From Bos javanicus (lineage: Eukaryota > Chordata > Mammalia > Artiodactyla > Bovidae), in contig NC_083869.1 of assembly GCF_032452875.1 (NCBI RefSeq), forward strand, positions 122,580,001 to 122,644,000: DNA of 64,000 nucleotides, written 5' to 3'. The notes below the pieces were generated by a model. The model had not been told where the DNA came from. It searched no databases and saw only the letters and a program-made list of their open reading frames with translations. Positions within the stretch are counted from its first letter, which is position 1, and the number at the start of each line of letters is the position of its first letter. Positions 1 through 10,809 of the stretch are shown here, piece after piece. A program made the translations under genes and the position numbers.

Positions 1-415
1 TCGTGTCCAACTCTTTGCAAACCCATGGACTGTATGTAGCCTACCAGGCTCCTCCATCCATGGGATGTTCCAGGCAAGAATACTGGAGTAGGTTGCCATT
101 TCCTTCTCCAGGAGACTACTCTTCCTGGTGGCCCAGAGAGTAAAGTGTCTGTCTGCAATGCAGGAGACCTGGGTTCGATCCCTGGGTTGGGAAGGTCCCC
201 TGGAGAAGGAAATAGCAACCCACTCTAATACTCTTGCCTGGAAAATCCCATGGATGGAGGAGCCTGGTGGGCTACAGTCCATGGGGTTCCAGAGTCGGAC
301 ATGACTGAGTGACTTCTCTTTCTTTCTTTCTCCAGATCTTCCTGAGCCAGGGATTGAACCTGGGTCTCCTGCATTGTAGGCAGATGCTTTACCATCTGAG
401 CCACCAGGGAAGTCA
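1..415 (-). repeat. Bov-tA SINE (minus), interrupted by a second Bov-tA
   Basis: Bases 1-117 and about 325-415 together form one minus-strand Bov-tA: the Bov-A part with the gtgtccaactctttgc type start, then the tRNA-like end with gggattgaacc and ccaccagggaagtc. It is split by a plus-strand element. The 5' edge is cut off by the window. Confidence 0.85.
118..318 (+). repeat. Bov-tA SINE nested inside the first one
   Basis: A complete plus-strand Bov-tA runs from the tRNA-like head (cctggtggcccagagag, B-box ggttcgatccc) to the Bov-A tail (gtcggacatgactgag). It lies inside an opposite-strand copy, with similar ttctttctccag-like sequence on each side as a possible target duplication. Confidence 0.8.
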
Positions 416-619
416 GGCAATAAGATAAGGTAGACGTTATCAGCCCATTTTTCAGGTGAGGCGTTTGAGACCCAAGCCACACAGTGAGTCAATAACCTAG
501 TAAGGATTTTATCTGAAGTTTCCTAAAACCAAGTTCAGTGCTCTGTCCATGCCATCTTGCTCTTGCCACCTTCCATCAGCTCCAGGGATAGCTGGTCTCT
601 CTTTTCTAGTTGAGTTTTT

Positions 620-700
620 GGAGAAGCGTGAGGCAGTAGACAGAGGAGCCTGGCGGGCTACAGGAGTCCACCGGGTGGCAGTCAGATAGAACTGAAGGGA
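620..700 (+). repeat. Degenerate Bov-A fragment
   Basis: The words gacagaggagcctggcgggctac and a degraded end resemble the middle of a Bov-A SINE. Edges are uncertain. Confidence 0.45.
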
Positions 701-1159
701 CCTACGTGCAGGCAGGAGGCGCTAGAGAGTGAAGCATTTTACAGGGAGGAAACCTGCGGCTTCATGTAGTTACCAGCAGTAGCCACACGAGGGTGCTGCT
801 GCCTAAAGAAAGCTTTATAGAAGCCTAAGGGCTCAAGGGTCCAAGGTGAGGGCTGGAATGGCTTTTCCCTGGCTTGGGGGGCTCAGGAGTGAAGAGTTCC
901 ATCCAGAGACCTGAAGTCTGGCATGTGCCCTAAGACTAAGCTTTCCACTTCCCTCCCTCCCCAGCTTCCTCTGGGCAGATGGCTAGTCCCTCACTCTGGC
1001 TTGGGAGGGCAGTGTATCTGGCTCACAGCTCTGCCTTGGACTCTGTAACCTCTGGCAAGTCTGTTTCCCCAGCTGTCACCTGGCAGGGTTGCCTGGCCCT
1101 GCCACTCTCACAGGGTTGGTATGAGGCCAGAGAGCTGGTCCTGTAAGCAGGGTGGTCCC

Positions 1160-1870
1160 AATTCAGTTCAGTCGCTTAGTCGTGTCCGACTCTTTGTGAC
1201 CCCATGGACTGCAGCAGCCAGGCCTCCCTGTCCATCACCAACTCCCAGAGCTTATCCAAATTCATGTCCATCGAGTCAGTGATACCATCCAACCATCTCA
1301 CCCTCTGTCATCCCCTTCTCCTCCTGCCTTCACTCTTTCCCAGCATCAGTGTCTTTGCAAATGAGTCAGCTCTTCGCATGAGGTGGCCAAAGTATTGGAG
1401 TTTCAGCTTCAACATCAGTCCTTCCAATGAACACCCAGGACTGATCTCCTTTAGGATGGACTGGTTGGATCTCCTTGCAGTCCAAGGGACTCTCAAGAGT
1501 CTTCTTCAACACCACAGTTCAAAAGCATCAATTCTTCGGTGCTCAGCTTTCTTCACAGTCCAGCTCTCACATCCATACATGACCACTGGAAAAACCATAG
1601 CCTTGACTAGATGGACCTTTGTTGGCAAAGTAATGTCTCTGCTTTTTAATATGCTGTCTAGGTTGGTCATAACTTTCCTTCCAAAGAGTAAGCGACTTTT
1701 GATTTCATGGCTGCAGTCACCATCTGCAGTGATTTTGCTGCTGCTGCTGCTAAGTCACTTCAGTCGTGTCTGACTCTGTGCGACCCCAGAGACGGCAGCC
1801 CACCGGGCTTCCCCATCCCTGGGATTCTCCAGGCAAGAACACTGATTTTGGAGCCCCCCAAAATAAAGGG
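1160..1870 (-). mobile_element. BovB LINE 3' end (minus), 5'-truncated
   Basis: This is the 3' part of a BovB (RTE clade) retrotransposon in reverse orientation. Read on the minus strand it encodes fragments of the C-terminal part of the BovB reverse transcriptase ORF, for example LKLQYFGHLMRRADS, between about 1308 and 1496. The coding part is truncated and broken and cannot be active. The element is split at 1738-1842 by a Bov-A SINE; the rest resumes at gattttggagccc and ends near 1870. Confidence 0.85.
1738..1842 (-). repeat. Bov-A SINE inserted in the BovB
   Basis: A minus-strand Bov-A monomer begins with CTG repeats and ctaagtcacttcagtcgtgt and ends ccaggcaagaacac. An 8-bp direct repeat TGATTTTG flanks it (1730-1737 and 1843-1850), marking it as an insertion into the BovB. 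Confidence 0.8.
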
Positions 1871-1989
1871 TGGCCCCAAGCCTCTGTTAATGTGACCCAG
1901 GGCCCTAGCGCCTCTTTAGGGGCTATATCTCTGGCTTATGCATCCAAGCTTTCATACAATGGAAACTTCCGAGTCTTTTTATGACCCAC

Positions 1990-2165
1990 AGGTGCCTAGC
2001 TTCAAATCCCAGCTCTACCAGCCCTCTGGGACTGTTGTGAGTCATTTATCCTCTTACACAGGAGGATAATAGTCCTTCTACCTCCTAGGGCACTCTGGAA
2101 ACACTTGACACAGAGCTGGGCACATAGCAAGCCACACATGAAAGTTGGTACTATTATTATTATTG
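1990..2165 (-). repeat. MIR SINE (minus)
   Basis: Degenerate MIR order is visible: agctctaccagcc, then tcatttatcctc, gataatagt, gctgggcacatagcaag, and a short ttattatta run. Confidence 0.6.
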
Positions 2166-3470
2166 CCCTATTTTTCCCGGCTATGTTGGAGACCTTGGAA
2201 TTTTTACTAAGGGTGACTAATTTATCCTCTAAACTGGGACAATTTTAAGCACGAAAGTGGTTGCACTGAATTACGCCTCATGGGGAGACAGCCTCCCAGG
2301 TGGCCCCACTTCCTGATGTTCTTATCCTCATGTGTTCTGCGTGGAAGAGGGCTGCCTGCAAACAATAAGACATTGTGCAAAGGGCAGGGTGTGACTTCCC
2401 CCACACAAGACACTAGCTCCAGCTTGCTCTCTCTGGGACACTTTGTAGGACACTCTGTGGCAAGACCGATGATAGGGACTTGAGGGCCCCTGCTGTTGAC
2501 CAGGGTTAACACACCAGTCACACTTGCCAACTTGCAAGCAGAGCCTCCGGCCCTCTTCAAGCCTTCTATGACATCCTGACTGCAGTCTCATGGGAGACCC
2601 CCAAACCAGAACCACCTATCCAGCCGCCGCTGAACTCCTGACCCACGGAAACTGGGTGAGATAGTCAGTGCGTACCGCTGTTTTAAGCGGCTGTGCTGAG
2701 GGTCATCCGTTACACAGCTGTGGATAACTAATACTCAGCACGAAAACTGGTGTAGGCCAGGATGGTTCTGGGCAAATCAGAAGGCCCATTTCTCTCATTT
2801 CTCCTGTGAGGCACGTGCTACCCTGCTCTGTCTTGGCCTTGGAGAGCTTGGCCTCGCCACCCCTACCAGCTGCCCCCTTGCCAGGACTCCAGGAAGCTTC
2901 CTGATGCTCCTCGGAGCCCCGGCTGGAGATGTGTCTTGGGGTGTGGCTGTACCAGGGACTCCCCGGAGACCACAGCTGTCCTGTGCCAGGGCTAGGTCAG
3001 CCTCTGTCTCTCAGGCTCAGGAGGGTTCCCCGGCCCACACCCCTTGGGCCTGGAGTGGACCAAGCCGGGAATGACTGGAGAATAATGGCCAGTCTTGGCC
3101 AATGCCCTGAGCAGGGTGCTGCCCCGTGTTACCTGTTCACCTGCCTCCAAGTCTGGGAGAAAGGAGCAGTTACTCCAACTGCATGGGAAGACATGGTCTC
3201 AGGTCACTGGCCAGGAAGTAGCAGAGCTGGGATTGGACCCAGAGTTCCTCTCCTCAGAGCCCAGGGGCCCAAGACCCTCCCCGCTTCTGTCCTCCGACAT
3301 GCCCCATCCCAGGGCCCCACGCTGGGAGCTGGGAATTAAGTTTGGCATTCCCAGACCTGATCCATTTACAGATGAAAAAACTGAGATCCAGGGTGAGGGG
3401 AGTGACCTGCTCGGGGCACACAGAGAGTGAGGAATGGAGCAGGGAGCCATGAGTCCCACATGAATGCAGG

Positions 3471-3993
3471 TACAGTTGCCTCTCAGCACCCCTGGGGGAT
3501 GGGTTCCAGGACCCCTGTGGATAGCTGAATCCACTGAGGCTCAAGTCCCATATATGAAACAGCATAAATATTTGCATAGTTCCATGCTTCCATGCACAAA
3601 CTTTACTTAAGTCATCTCTAGATTCCTTATGGGCTTCCCCTGCAGCTCAGTCGGTAAAGAATATGCCTGTAGTACAGGAGACGTGGGTTCGATCCCCGGG
3701 TTGGAAAGATCCCCTGGAGAAGGAAGTGGCGACCCACTCCAGTGTCCTTGCCTGGAAAATCTCATGGACACAGGAGCCTGGTGGGCTGCAGTCCACGGGG
3801 GTCTCAAAGAATCAGGCAGGACTGAGCGACTAACACTTAATATACCTAAGGCGATATAAACGCTTTTAGGTAAACAGTTGCCAGCGTGCAGCAAATCCAG
3901 GCTTGGTATTTTTTGGAACTTTCTGGAATTTGTTTTTCCTGAATATTTTCCACCCGAGGTGGGCTGAATCCACGTATGTGGAGGGCTGACTGT
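3471..3993. mobile_element. Tigger-like DNA transposon relic
   Basis: The ends are inverted-repeat-like: the left has acagttgcctctcagc and ccaggacccctgtgg, the right has ctgaatccacgtatgtgg and ggagggctgactgt. The internal motifs tcatctctagattccttat and a plain AT-rich middle fit the non-autonomous Tc1/mariner Tigger group. It is interrupted by a Bov-tA at 3631-3841. No transposase frame remains. Confidence 0.7.
3631..3841 (+). repeat. Bov-tA SINE inside the Tigger relic
   Basis: A nearly full-length plus-strand copy: tRNA-like head gggcttcccctgcagctc, B box ggttcgatccc, and tail gactgagcgactaacactt. Confidence 0.9.
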
Positions 3994-6900
3994 CCTTGCT
4001 CCTTGCCCACCTCCAGCTCTGGGATGGCAGCTCCCTCAGCACCTAGATCTGTGCCTACTTGGCCCTCCGCAGGGACTCAGGAACCTGAGGTTGAGCTTTG
4101 CTGGTCTCGGTGAGTCTCAAAGAGGAAAGCCCCACAACATGCATGACGTGTCCTGGTGACGGTCGTGCTCTCTCCACTTCCATCGGCGTGGGGTCAGGAG
4201 GGTCTCCGGCCCCCTCGGTCCGTCTCACTCTCCCCTCACACCCACCCCTTTTCTAATTCCAGGTCACTCTCCTCCACTGGGTTTTTTGGTTGTTGCCCAG
4301 CTGGGCTGCTCTAGCTCCAAGATGAGGTGAGAAAGAAAATATATTTTTAGAGAGGCTTTTTTTTTTTTTCTTCCAGGAAAATGACTCCAAATGTGCAATT
4401 TGTTCCCAGGAACGGGGGTGTGTGAGTGAAATGGCTCCTGGTATGGCAGTGCCCTCGTCTCCTCCTGCGGTCTCCTCTTCCTTTACATTCCTACTGACCC
4501 TTCTCCTCTTTCCCTCCCCTCCACACTCAAAGGGAAGAGGGCGGGTGTGTGCTCCCCTCGCCCCAACAGCCACTTCTGAGCCCTGTGACCCTGGACTGGC
4601 TAGAAGGGGTCACCATGGGTAGAGTCTTGGACATGAATGAGGTCTTTGTTGTGGGGTTGGTCCTACCTCGAGTTTCTGCAAGCCACAGAACAATCGGTCT
4701 AGGAGAGGGGGGGCGGGTAAAGCAAAGCCCAGGGCTGGTGATGAAGCCACCTGGGTCTGGCCACAAGGTGAGTGTATGTCAGTCACTTCCGCTTTTTCAG
4801 GCCTCAGTTTTCTTGCCTGTGAAATGGGCAGATGAAGGTGGGGAAGTGAGGAGAGCAACTCAAGACCTTACATACTGTCATTCTAGGTCGCAGCGAGCAA
4901 ACTCCAGAATCTTCTTGGCCTCATCCACACATATGACACTGGAAGCCTTTAGGAGCTCAAGACTTTAGGAGCCCTCCTCTCAGGGGGTGCGGAGCCTCAA
5001 GTGCGACCACTTCAGAGCACCCACTCTCGGAGGTGGGCCCACCGTGGTTCAGTGGAGGTGCCACCACCACCATGAAGCCTTCCTATATTCCCCCCAGGAT
5101 ACCGAGCCCTCAGCAGGGTTAACCCCTCCCTGCCCAGGCTCCTCTGCTGACTGCTGGACTCAGTCGATGGTACCTGGTTGGGCTGGGCTTCTGTTCAGAT
5201 GAATGTAAAGCAAGTGAAGCTGAAGCTTTGGGGACCCTTACTGGCACAACCCCCTTCCAAAGCCAGTCCCTAATTTTGTATTCATGATCCCCTCAAATTG
5301 TATACACTTGGGTCCCACAGAGTTGGGTCCACTCCCGTTTTCATCCCCACCCAGCTTGAGGTCAGAGCCTCTCTCCTGAACAGTTATGGCAGGCAATTTC
5401 TCCTCCCCTTCCACCTCCCCTAGGCCCCGGTTGGTCTGGCACCTGGGCCAGATGGACCCAGAGACAAGGTTTCTGCATCCACCTGCCCCACTTGGGGTCT
5501 CTGTGACCTCTGCTCTCCCCTCTTGGGTGACCAGCCCAGGCCTGCTCTCTGGCTCCCAGGTCACTCATCTGAAACAAAATTGGACTTCCTCTCTCCCTCT
5601 CTTCCCTCCCCATCCTCCATACCTGCCCGAGGGGCCTCCCAGGAACATTGTGGGTCCTTAGTTTGCAAACCCCCAGCTCATAGACCTAGGAGAGGCCTGG
5701 GTTTGAATCCTAGCCCCATGCCTGGCAGCTGTGTGCCCAGGGGCATCACCCACTCTTCATCCTGAGGAGAAGTGCCTTCAAGTCCCTGGCACACAGGGGA
5801 CTCAGGAAAGGCCCGAGGATGGCCTTCTGAGACCCTCACACAGGCAGGCCCCTTGGCGGGCAGGGGGCTTCCCCCAGATGGGGGCCAAGCCCTCCCGTTC
5901 CCACCCAGGCCCTGCAGACTCCCTCCCAGCAGCCACTCGGCTTATCCCGTGACTCTTATACCTGCTGGTTCAGCAGACAGACAGCCGGAGCCTTCCCAAG
6001 TTCTCTCTGTGGGCTCCACCCGGAGCCTTCTTGCCAGAATCCTCTTTCACTTCCTGATTTTGGGGTCAATGACATCTCAGGATTTCTGCCATTTGGGCTT
6101 TTCTCGGAAGCAAATCTGGGCTCTGGCTCCATCATGAGTCTTGGGCAAGACGAGAAGTTATGACGGGAGAAGGTAGGTGCGGAGTGGCAGGGGGAGTCAG
6201 GGGAAGCTGAGGCGAGGCAAAGACTGCTTTTCCCACACCTGTGACTGCCTTGAGCTGGAGGGCTGGTGAGGATCACAAAGTCCCCTGCGTGGCCACAGGG
6301 AAGAGCACAGTGGAGCTCTGTCAGCCCCCTAACTTCCTGGCTGTGCAACCCTGGGCCAGTCACCTAAGCCTCTCAGGGCCCCAGTTTCCCCAGCTGGCAA
6401 CTGGTGACTAAGGAAGGCGCAAACCCATGCATTCCGCTCCTCGAGTGCCAGGCTTCGCTGGTAGACTCCTCTGCACAACAACGCTAGGAGGCGAGTGTGT
6501 TTATGGTACACGAATCCTGGGCTGCAAGAGGAGTAGGGAGGGCGCTGCTGGCAGGTGCCCTGGATGGTGTCTGGTGAAGGGCAAGCCCTCAGGAGGTCCT
6601 GGCTCTCATCATTTCTTAGCAATGTGAGTTCCAAAGACCTGGTCTGTTTAGCCAAACCTCTGGGAGCAGGTGGAGTCAGGCAACGATTGCTGAGCAGCTC
6701 CTGTGTTCCAGGCCTGGAGCTGAGAGATCGCAGCAGAGGCCTCCACTTCCCTTTTGCTGCCTTGCTGGAGCCAGGCAGCCTGGCTGGCCAGAGAAAGGCC
6801 TGAATAGGGTGGGTGGTGAGGCCTGGCTGTTCAGCGCTCCTGTAGCACGGTCGTCTGGTCTCCAGGCTCCTCTGAGTGCATCCACAAGTTGGCTGTGTCC

Positions 6901-7162
6901 ATGTGACGGTGTGAATCGCCTCACCGACTCTTAACCTCCCTCATCAAATGCCTCCCTCGACAGACCTCTGGACCCGGCTTTGCAGTGTTACTGTTTAGAG
7001 CAGGGTCAAGAGCTTAGCTCTCCCTCACCAGCTGGGTGACCCTGGACTCGTCTCCTAACTTCTCTGGGCTGTGGGTCATCCCTTGTAAAGTGGAAATAAA
7101 GCTGCTTTGCAGGCGATGTGCATTTTTAAGCCGTGCCTGGCATCTAGTCAGCTCTGCTCCAT

Positions 7163-7216
7163 TGTCCTTTGGGGGTACTGAGGCCTCCATGTCCTTTGGG
7201 GGTACTGAGGCCTCCC
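7163..7216. repeat. Tandem duplication, 2 x 27 bp
   Basis: Two adjacent 27-base units starting tgtcctttgggggtactg differ only at their last base (26 of 27 identical). Confidence 0.95.
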
Positions 7217-8103
7217 ACTTAGGGTGGGGGAGGGTGGGAGTGCGGCGCGGAGAGACAGACAGTAGAGACTGAGAGGGCTGGGAGGGCAAACCTGGGTCTT
7301 GTTCAGGCTGCTGGCTTGGGGGTGGGTGGGATGGGTGGAGGTTAAGCTCCACCTGAGGGAGTCAGGAAGGCTCCTCAGAGGGACCACGGGAGTTGTGCTC
7401 TCTGAGTGGGGTGGAGCAGATGCCTCTGTGGATGGTGACTGAAGGTAAGGGAGACCCTGAGAAGCTGGGGTGTGGTTCCAGTGCACAGGTAGCCATGGGG
7501 AGGGGGGTGTTGATTGCATGGAACGTCAGGCGCTGGAACACTGTGAGTGTGTGCAGCTGTGAACACCAAGGAGCGCGGGGTCGGGGAGGTGGGAGGGGTG
7601 AGGGGCAGAATGAGACCTCAGGGGCTCAGACCCGGCTGGGCTCGGGCTGGGACCAGTATCTCTTGAGGTGCAGCAGGGGGCGCTCAGGGCCTGCCCAGCC
7701 CAAAGAGCCTCCCCCCTCCCTGGGACATCAGGGAAGAGGGCCACAGCTTCCAGAAGTCTCAGAACTGGCAGGGACCTCTGAAGGTGGGCCATGCCCATTC
7801 TGTTCATGGGGACTGTCTTAATGCCTCCCTGATGGCTAGTTTTCTGAGCCTCGTCTACTTGCCCAGACAGAGTGCTTCCGACTTCTCAGAGTAGCCAGTG
7901 CCATCTGTGGCCAGTTCCAGCTGTTCCAAAGTCCGTCCTTACACAGAGCGGACATCTGGCATCTCAAACGCCCTACCCTGACCCTGTTGGCCCCAAGTCT
8001 GCCCTTTGGGGGCTCCTCAGACCCACCTGTTCCCTGGGCCTGTGGCAGCCCTTCTGGGAAGTGACTATCCTTATATCTGGGTCCCTTACTTAATCATCAT
8101 CTC

Positions 8104-8310
8104 AGCCACCCTGGTGGCTCAGATGGTAAAGAATCCATCTGCAGTGCAGAAGACCAGGGTTTGATCATGGGATCAGGAAGATCCCCTGGAGAAGGGAATG
8201 GCTACCCACTCCAGTATTCTTGCCTGGAGAATCCCATGGACAGAGGAGCCTGGCGGGCTACAGTCCATAGGATCGCAAAGAGTTGGACATGACTGAGCCA
8301 CCTTTATTGA
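8104..8310 (+). repeat. Bov-tA SINE
   Basis: The head gccaccctggtggctcag, the joint gatcccctggagaaggg and the tail gttggacatgactgagcc are in order on the plus strand. Confidence 0.9.
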
Positions 8311-8329
8311 ACCCCCAGTTCAATGGCCA

Positions 8330-8545
8330 GAAGAGCTCATTTAATCTTTACAACCTGGCACGCGGCCCTGGGCCTGGCACCCACGGCACTCACTTTATCT
8401 TTGGATGATGAATGAGTGAGTGACCGTGTGGTCATGTTTTCCACATTACAGTTGGGAAACTGAGGCTCAGAGGGGTAAACTCACTCATCTAGAGTCACCC
8501 AGATCACAACTGACAGAATGGAGGCCTGAACCCAGGTGTTTGCCC
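8330..8545 (+). repeat. MIR SINE
   Basis: The markers catttaatctttacaac, gaaactgaggctcagagg and cctgaacccagg occur in consensus order, with an extra degenerate stretch in the middle. Confidence 0.6.
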
Positions 8546-9109
8546 AGTTGAGTCAGAGCTCTTTAACTCCAAGCAGTGCGGCCTCAGCTGGAACCAGCTC
8601 CCCACCTACTGGGCCCTGTCAGCCTCTCTCCAGCCATCTTCCTAAGGGGCCTATGGGAGTAGGCCCTAAAGGGTTGGCAATGGGATTCCCAGAGGCTGGG
8701 AGCTCAGAAGTCCTAGGGATTTTTGAACCTCAGAGTGTTGAAGTTGCCCCGCCTTCCTCTTCAGCTCTCTGTCCAGGGGCATCTGGATGAAGCTCTCGTG
8801 AGCTCCCTTGCAGGGAACGCTAATGAAGCTCCACCTGATGCTGAGCCGACCTTTGTCCTTTGACCCTCCTCTCAAACCCCCGGAAGGCCCAAACCAAGGC
8901 TGGTGCCGGGGTCTGCTCCTCGGGTCCACAGCCGGCACTCTCCCCACTGGCGCCATCAGTGCTGGTTTCAGTTTCCTGTTCCTTGGGGGGAATTGTTCCA
9001 GTTTCAGCTCAGTGATTTCCCCTTTGCTGACGGCAGGCCCTGCACTGGCTCTGGGAAAAGGGAGGCTGGGGGCAGAGACTTTCAGCCGGCCAGGGCCAGC
9101 ACATAATCT

Positions 9110-9225
9110 TCTCTCCCCAGGCCTCGGTTTCCCATCTAGGAAGTGGAGATATTGACAGCACCTACCTTATGGGGTCACTCATGTTAAGTCTTGGCATGGA
9201 CCAGGGGCTTAGTAAATACCTATAC
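9110..9225 (-). repeat. MIR fragment (minus)
   Basis: The markers ctcggtttcccatct, agcacctaccttatggg and ggggcttagtaaatacc are in MIR minus-strand order. Confidence 0.55.
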
Positions 9226-10273
9226 CCTTCTTCCTTCAAAACAGGTGGATGGTAGTGAGCGGAAAACACATTCACTGATCCAACGAATCAGCACTGAACC
9301 ACTGTTCTGCACCAGAGCAGTGCTGGGGACAGAGCAGTGAGCAAGACAACCAAGCCGCTGCCCTCCTGGGACTCCGGTGTAGTGGTGGGAGACCCCAGTG
9401 GGTAAGCGAAGTGCATCATATGTCAGGCGGAGATAAAAGCCACAGAGAAACCCGCGATGAGCACCCAAGGGGAAATGACCACAGCGCGGTACACCCCCCA
9501 TCTGGGACATACTTTTCACACCACCTGCGCTGGGAGCAGAGGGGTCTGCAGCCTACAGTGAAGAATCCGAGTCTGGGAGAGCTGGCAGCGCCTGTCTGGG
9601 GTCACACAGCTGCGGGGTAAGAAGCACCTGGCCAGGTCTGTCCACCCAGTGACAGGGCCCAGAGGTCAACACCCGCTGGCGCAGAGGGGAGACTGAGGCC
9701 TGCTCTGTGGTCCTGCTGCCCACCCGTGTCCTGGAGACATCAAAGCCCAATGAACTCGGATGACCTGTGGCCCCCTCTTGTGGATCAGCTAGAGGGGGTG
9801 ATGGGTCCTGGGAGAGTCAGTGAACCCTTAGCGGGAGGGTACCCATGGTCAAGCAGATGAGACTCATCTACCCAGACTCTCTGACGAGCCAGGTCGTACC
9901 CCGCACCTCCACGCGGAGTCCTTCCGCCTCTAAGCCCCGCGACTGCCCGAGGAGGCGCGCGCTGCGGGTCCTGGTCCCCAGAGCGAGGTTCAGCGAAGCC
10001 GGCCACCCGTCCCGGGTCGCACGTTTTCCTCGGCACCCCTATCCCGCGGCGGGCGGGTGCGTGCGGAGCGCGGGGCGCGCAGGGACCCCGGCGGCGGGGG
10101 GCGCTCAGCGCCGGCCCCGCCCCTCCGCGCCCCGCCCCCCGCGCTGGGGGCGGCCCGGCGGCAGCGCACGCTTCCTGCGGGCGCGGCGGCCGTGGGCGCG
10201 GAGCTGCCGGGCGGAGCCGGGCCGCCGAGCCGGAGCCCCGACCGAGAGCGCGCCGGGCCAGCCGCCGGGCCGC

Positions 10274-10324
10274 GCCGCCGCCGCCGCCGCCTCGGGAACA
10301 AAGGCGCCCGCCGCCGCCGCCGCC
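10274..10324 (+). repeat. GCC triplet runs beside the start codon
   Basis: Six GCC units (10274-10291) and, after an 18-base spacer, five GCC units (10310-10324) directly abut the ATG. Triplet runs of this kind often vary in length between individuals. Confidence 0.85.
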
Positions 10325-10462
10325 ATGAAGCCGGGGCCGCCGCACCGCGCCGGGGCCGCCCACGGGGCTGGCGCCGGGGCCGGGGCCGCGGCCGGGCCCG
10401 GGGCCCGCGGGCTGCTCCTGCCTCCGCTGCTGCTGCTGCTGCTGGCGGGGCGCGCCGCGGGG
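10325..10462 (+). CDS. SDC3: Syndecan-3, coding exon 1 (signal peptide)
   Basis: This exon encodes residues 1-46 of syndecan-3, a type I membrane heparan sulfate proteoglycan of neural and muscle cells that binds heparin-binding growth factors such as pleiotrophin. It starts MKPGPPHRAG, followed by a Gly/Ala-rich stretch, a Leu-rich hydrophobic core at about residues 29-41 and AGRAAG at the likely signal cleavage site. The ATG lies in a strong context (GCCGCCATGA). The exon ends at GGG before gtgagt, leaving phase 0. I chose this start because it matches the SDC3 N-terminus I know and puts the signal peptide at the front. The same frame is open upstream to another ATG at 9845, but that ATG probably lies before the transcription start. 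The exon is extremely GC-rich with a run of six CTG codons for Leu. The summed CDS over five exons is 1329 nt (442 aa plus stop). Confidence 0.95.
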
Positions 10463-10809
10463 GTGAGTGCCTCCCGTTCCCGCGCCCCGCGCCGGCCTGC
10501 GGGGAGCCCGTGCCTGGCCGCCCTTGCCTCCCGGGGGCTAGTTTTCCCGCGGGCGGGGGGACCCTTCCCCGAGGGCGGCCTGGGGTCCCGGCTGGGGTCC
10601 GGGCGCGGGGCCGCGCTGGGCGTGTCTCGGGTCTGAGCGGACGTGGCTTGGTGCTTCGTGGGTGTGCCCGGACCGCGGCCACTTTTAGGGAATGGGGTCG
10701 CCTCCCCCTGCGGGGGGAAGGGTGTGCTTTCGGTTGTTCCCTCCGAGGGTCGTTGCAGAAGGGCCGGGGGCGGTGTGTGGGGGGGACGGGCTTCCCGGGG
10801 AGGGGGAGG

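Larger units (their letters stand above)
1871..9900. other. Intergenic DNA upstream of SDC3
   Basis: No convincing gene is seen. The many short frames are GC-driven and show no domain. The stretch holds a Tigger relic with a Bov-tA inside (3471-3993), a Bov-tA (8104-8310), a 27-bp duplication (7163-7216) and scattered MIR and L2-like fragments, including 9275-9470. In other mammals PUM1 lies next to SDC3 on this side, but I see no PUM1 exon here. Confidence 0.7.
9940..10800 (+). promoter_or_regulatory. SDC3: CpG island promoter and 5' UTR of SDC3
   Basis: This segment is extremely rich in G+C and in CpG, in contrast to the CpG-poor flanks. It has GC-box-like sites (for example ggccccgccc near 10113 and cccgcccccc near 10131) and no TATA box. 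Exon 1 coding sequence lies in its centre. The transcription start cannot be fixed from sequence alone; somewhere between about 10100 and 10280 is likely. No ATG occurs between about 10030 and the start codon at 10325, so a short 5' UTR would have no upstream ORF. Two GCC triplet runs (10274-10291 and 10310-10324) fall in the presumed 5' UTR. Confidence 0.8.

Noticed and set aside
1..9900. Exons of PUM1, the expected neighbour
   Set aside because: I looked for a coding exon or a clear 3' UTR end and found none; the gene end probably lies outside the window.
9845..10324. In-frame upstream ATG that would extend SDC3 by 160 residues
   Set aside because: It would bury the signal peptide, encodes Arg/Pro-rich sequence unlike any syndecan, and lies upstream of the likely transcription start.
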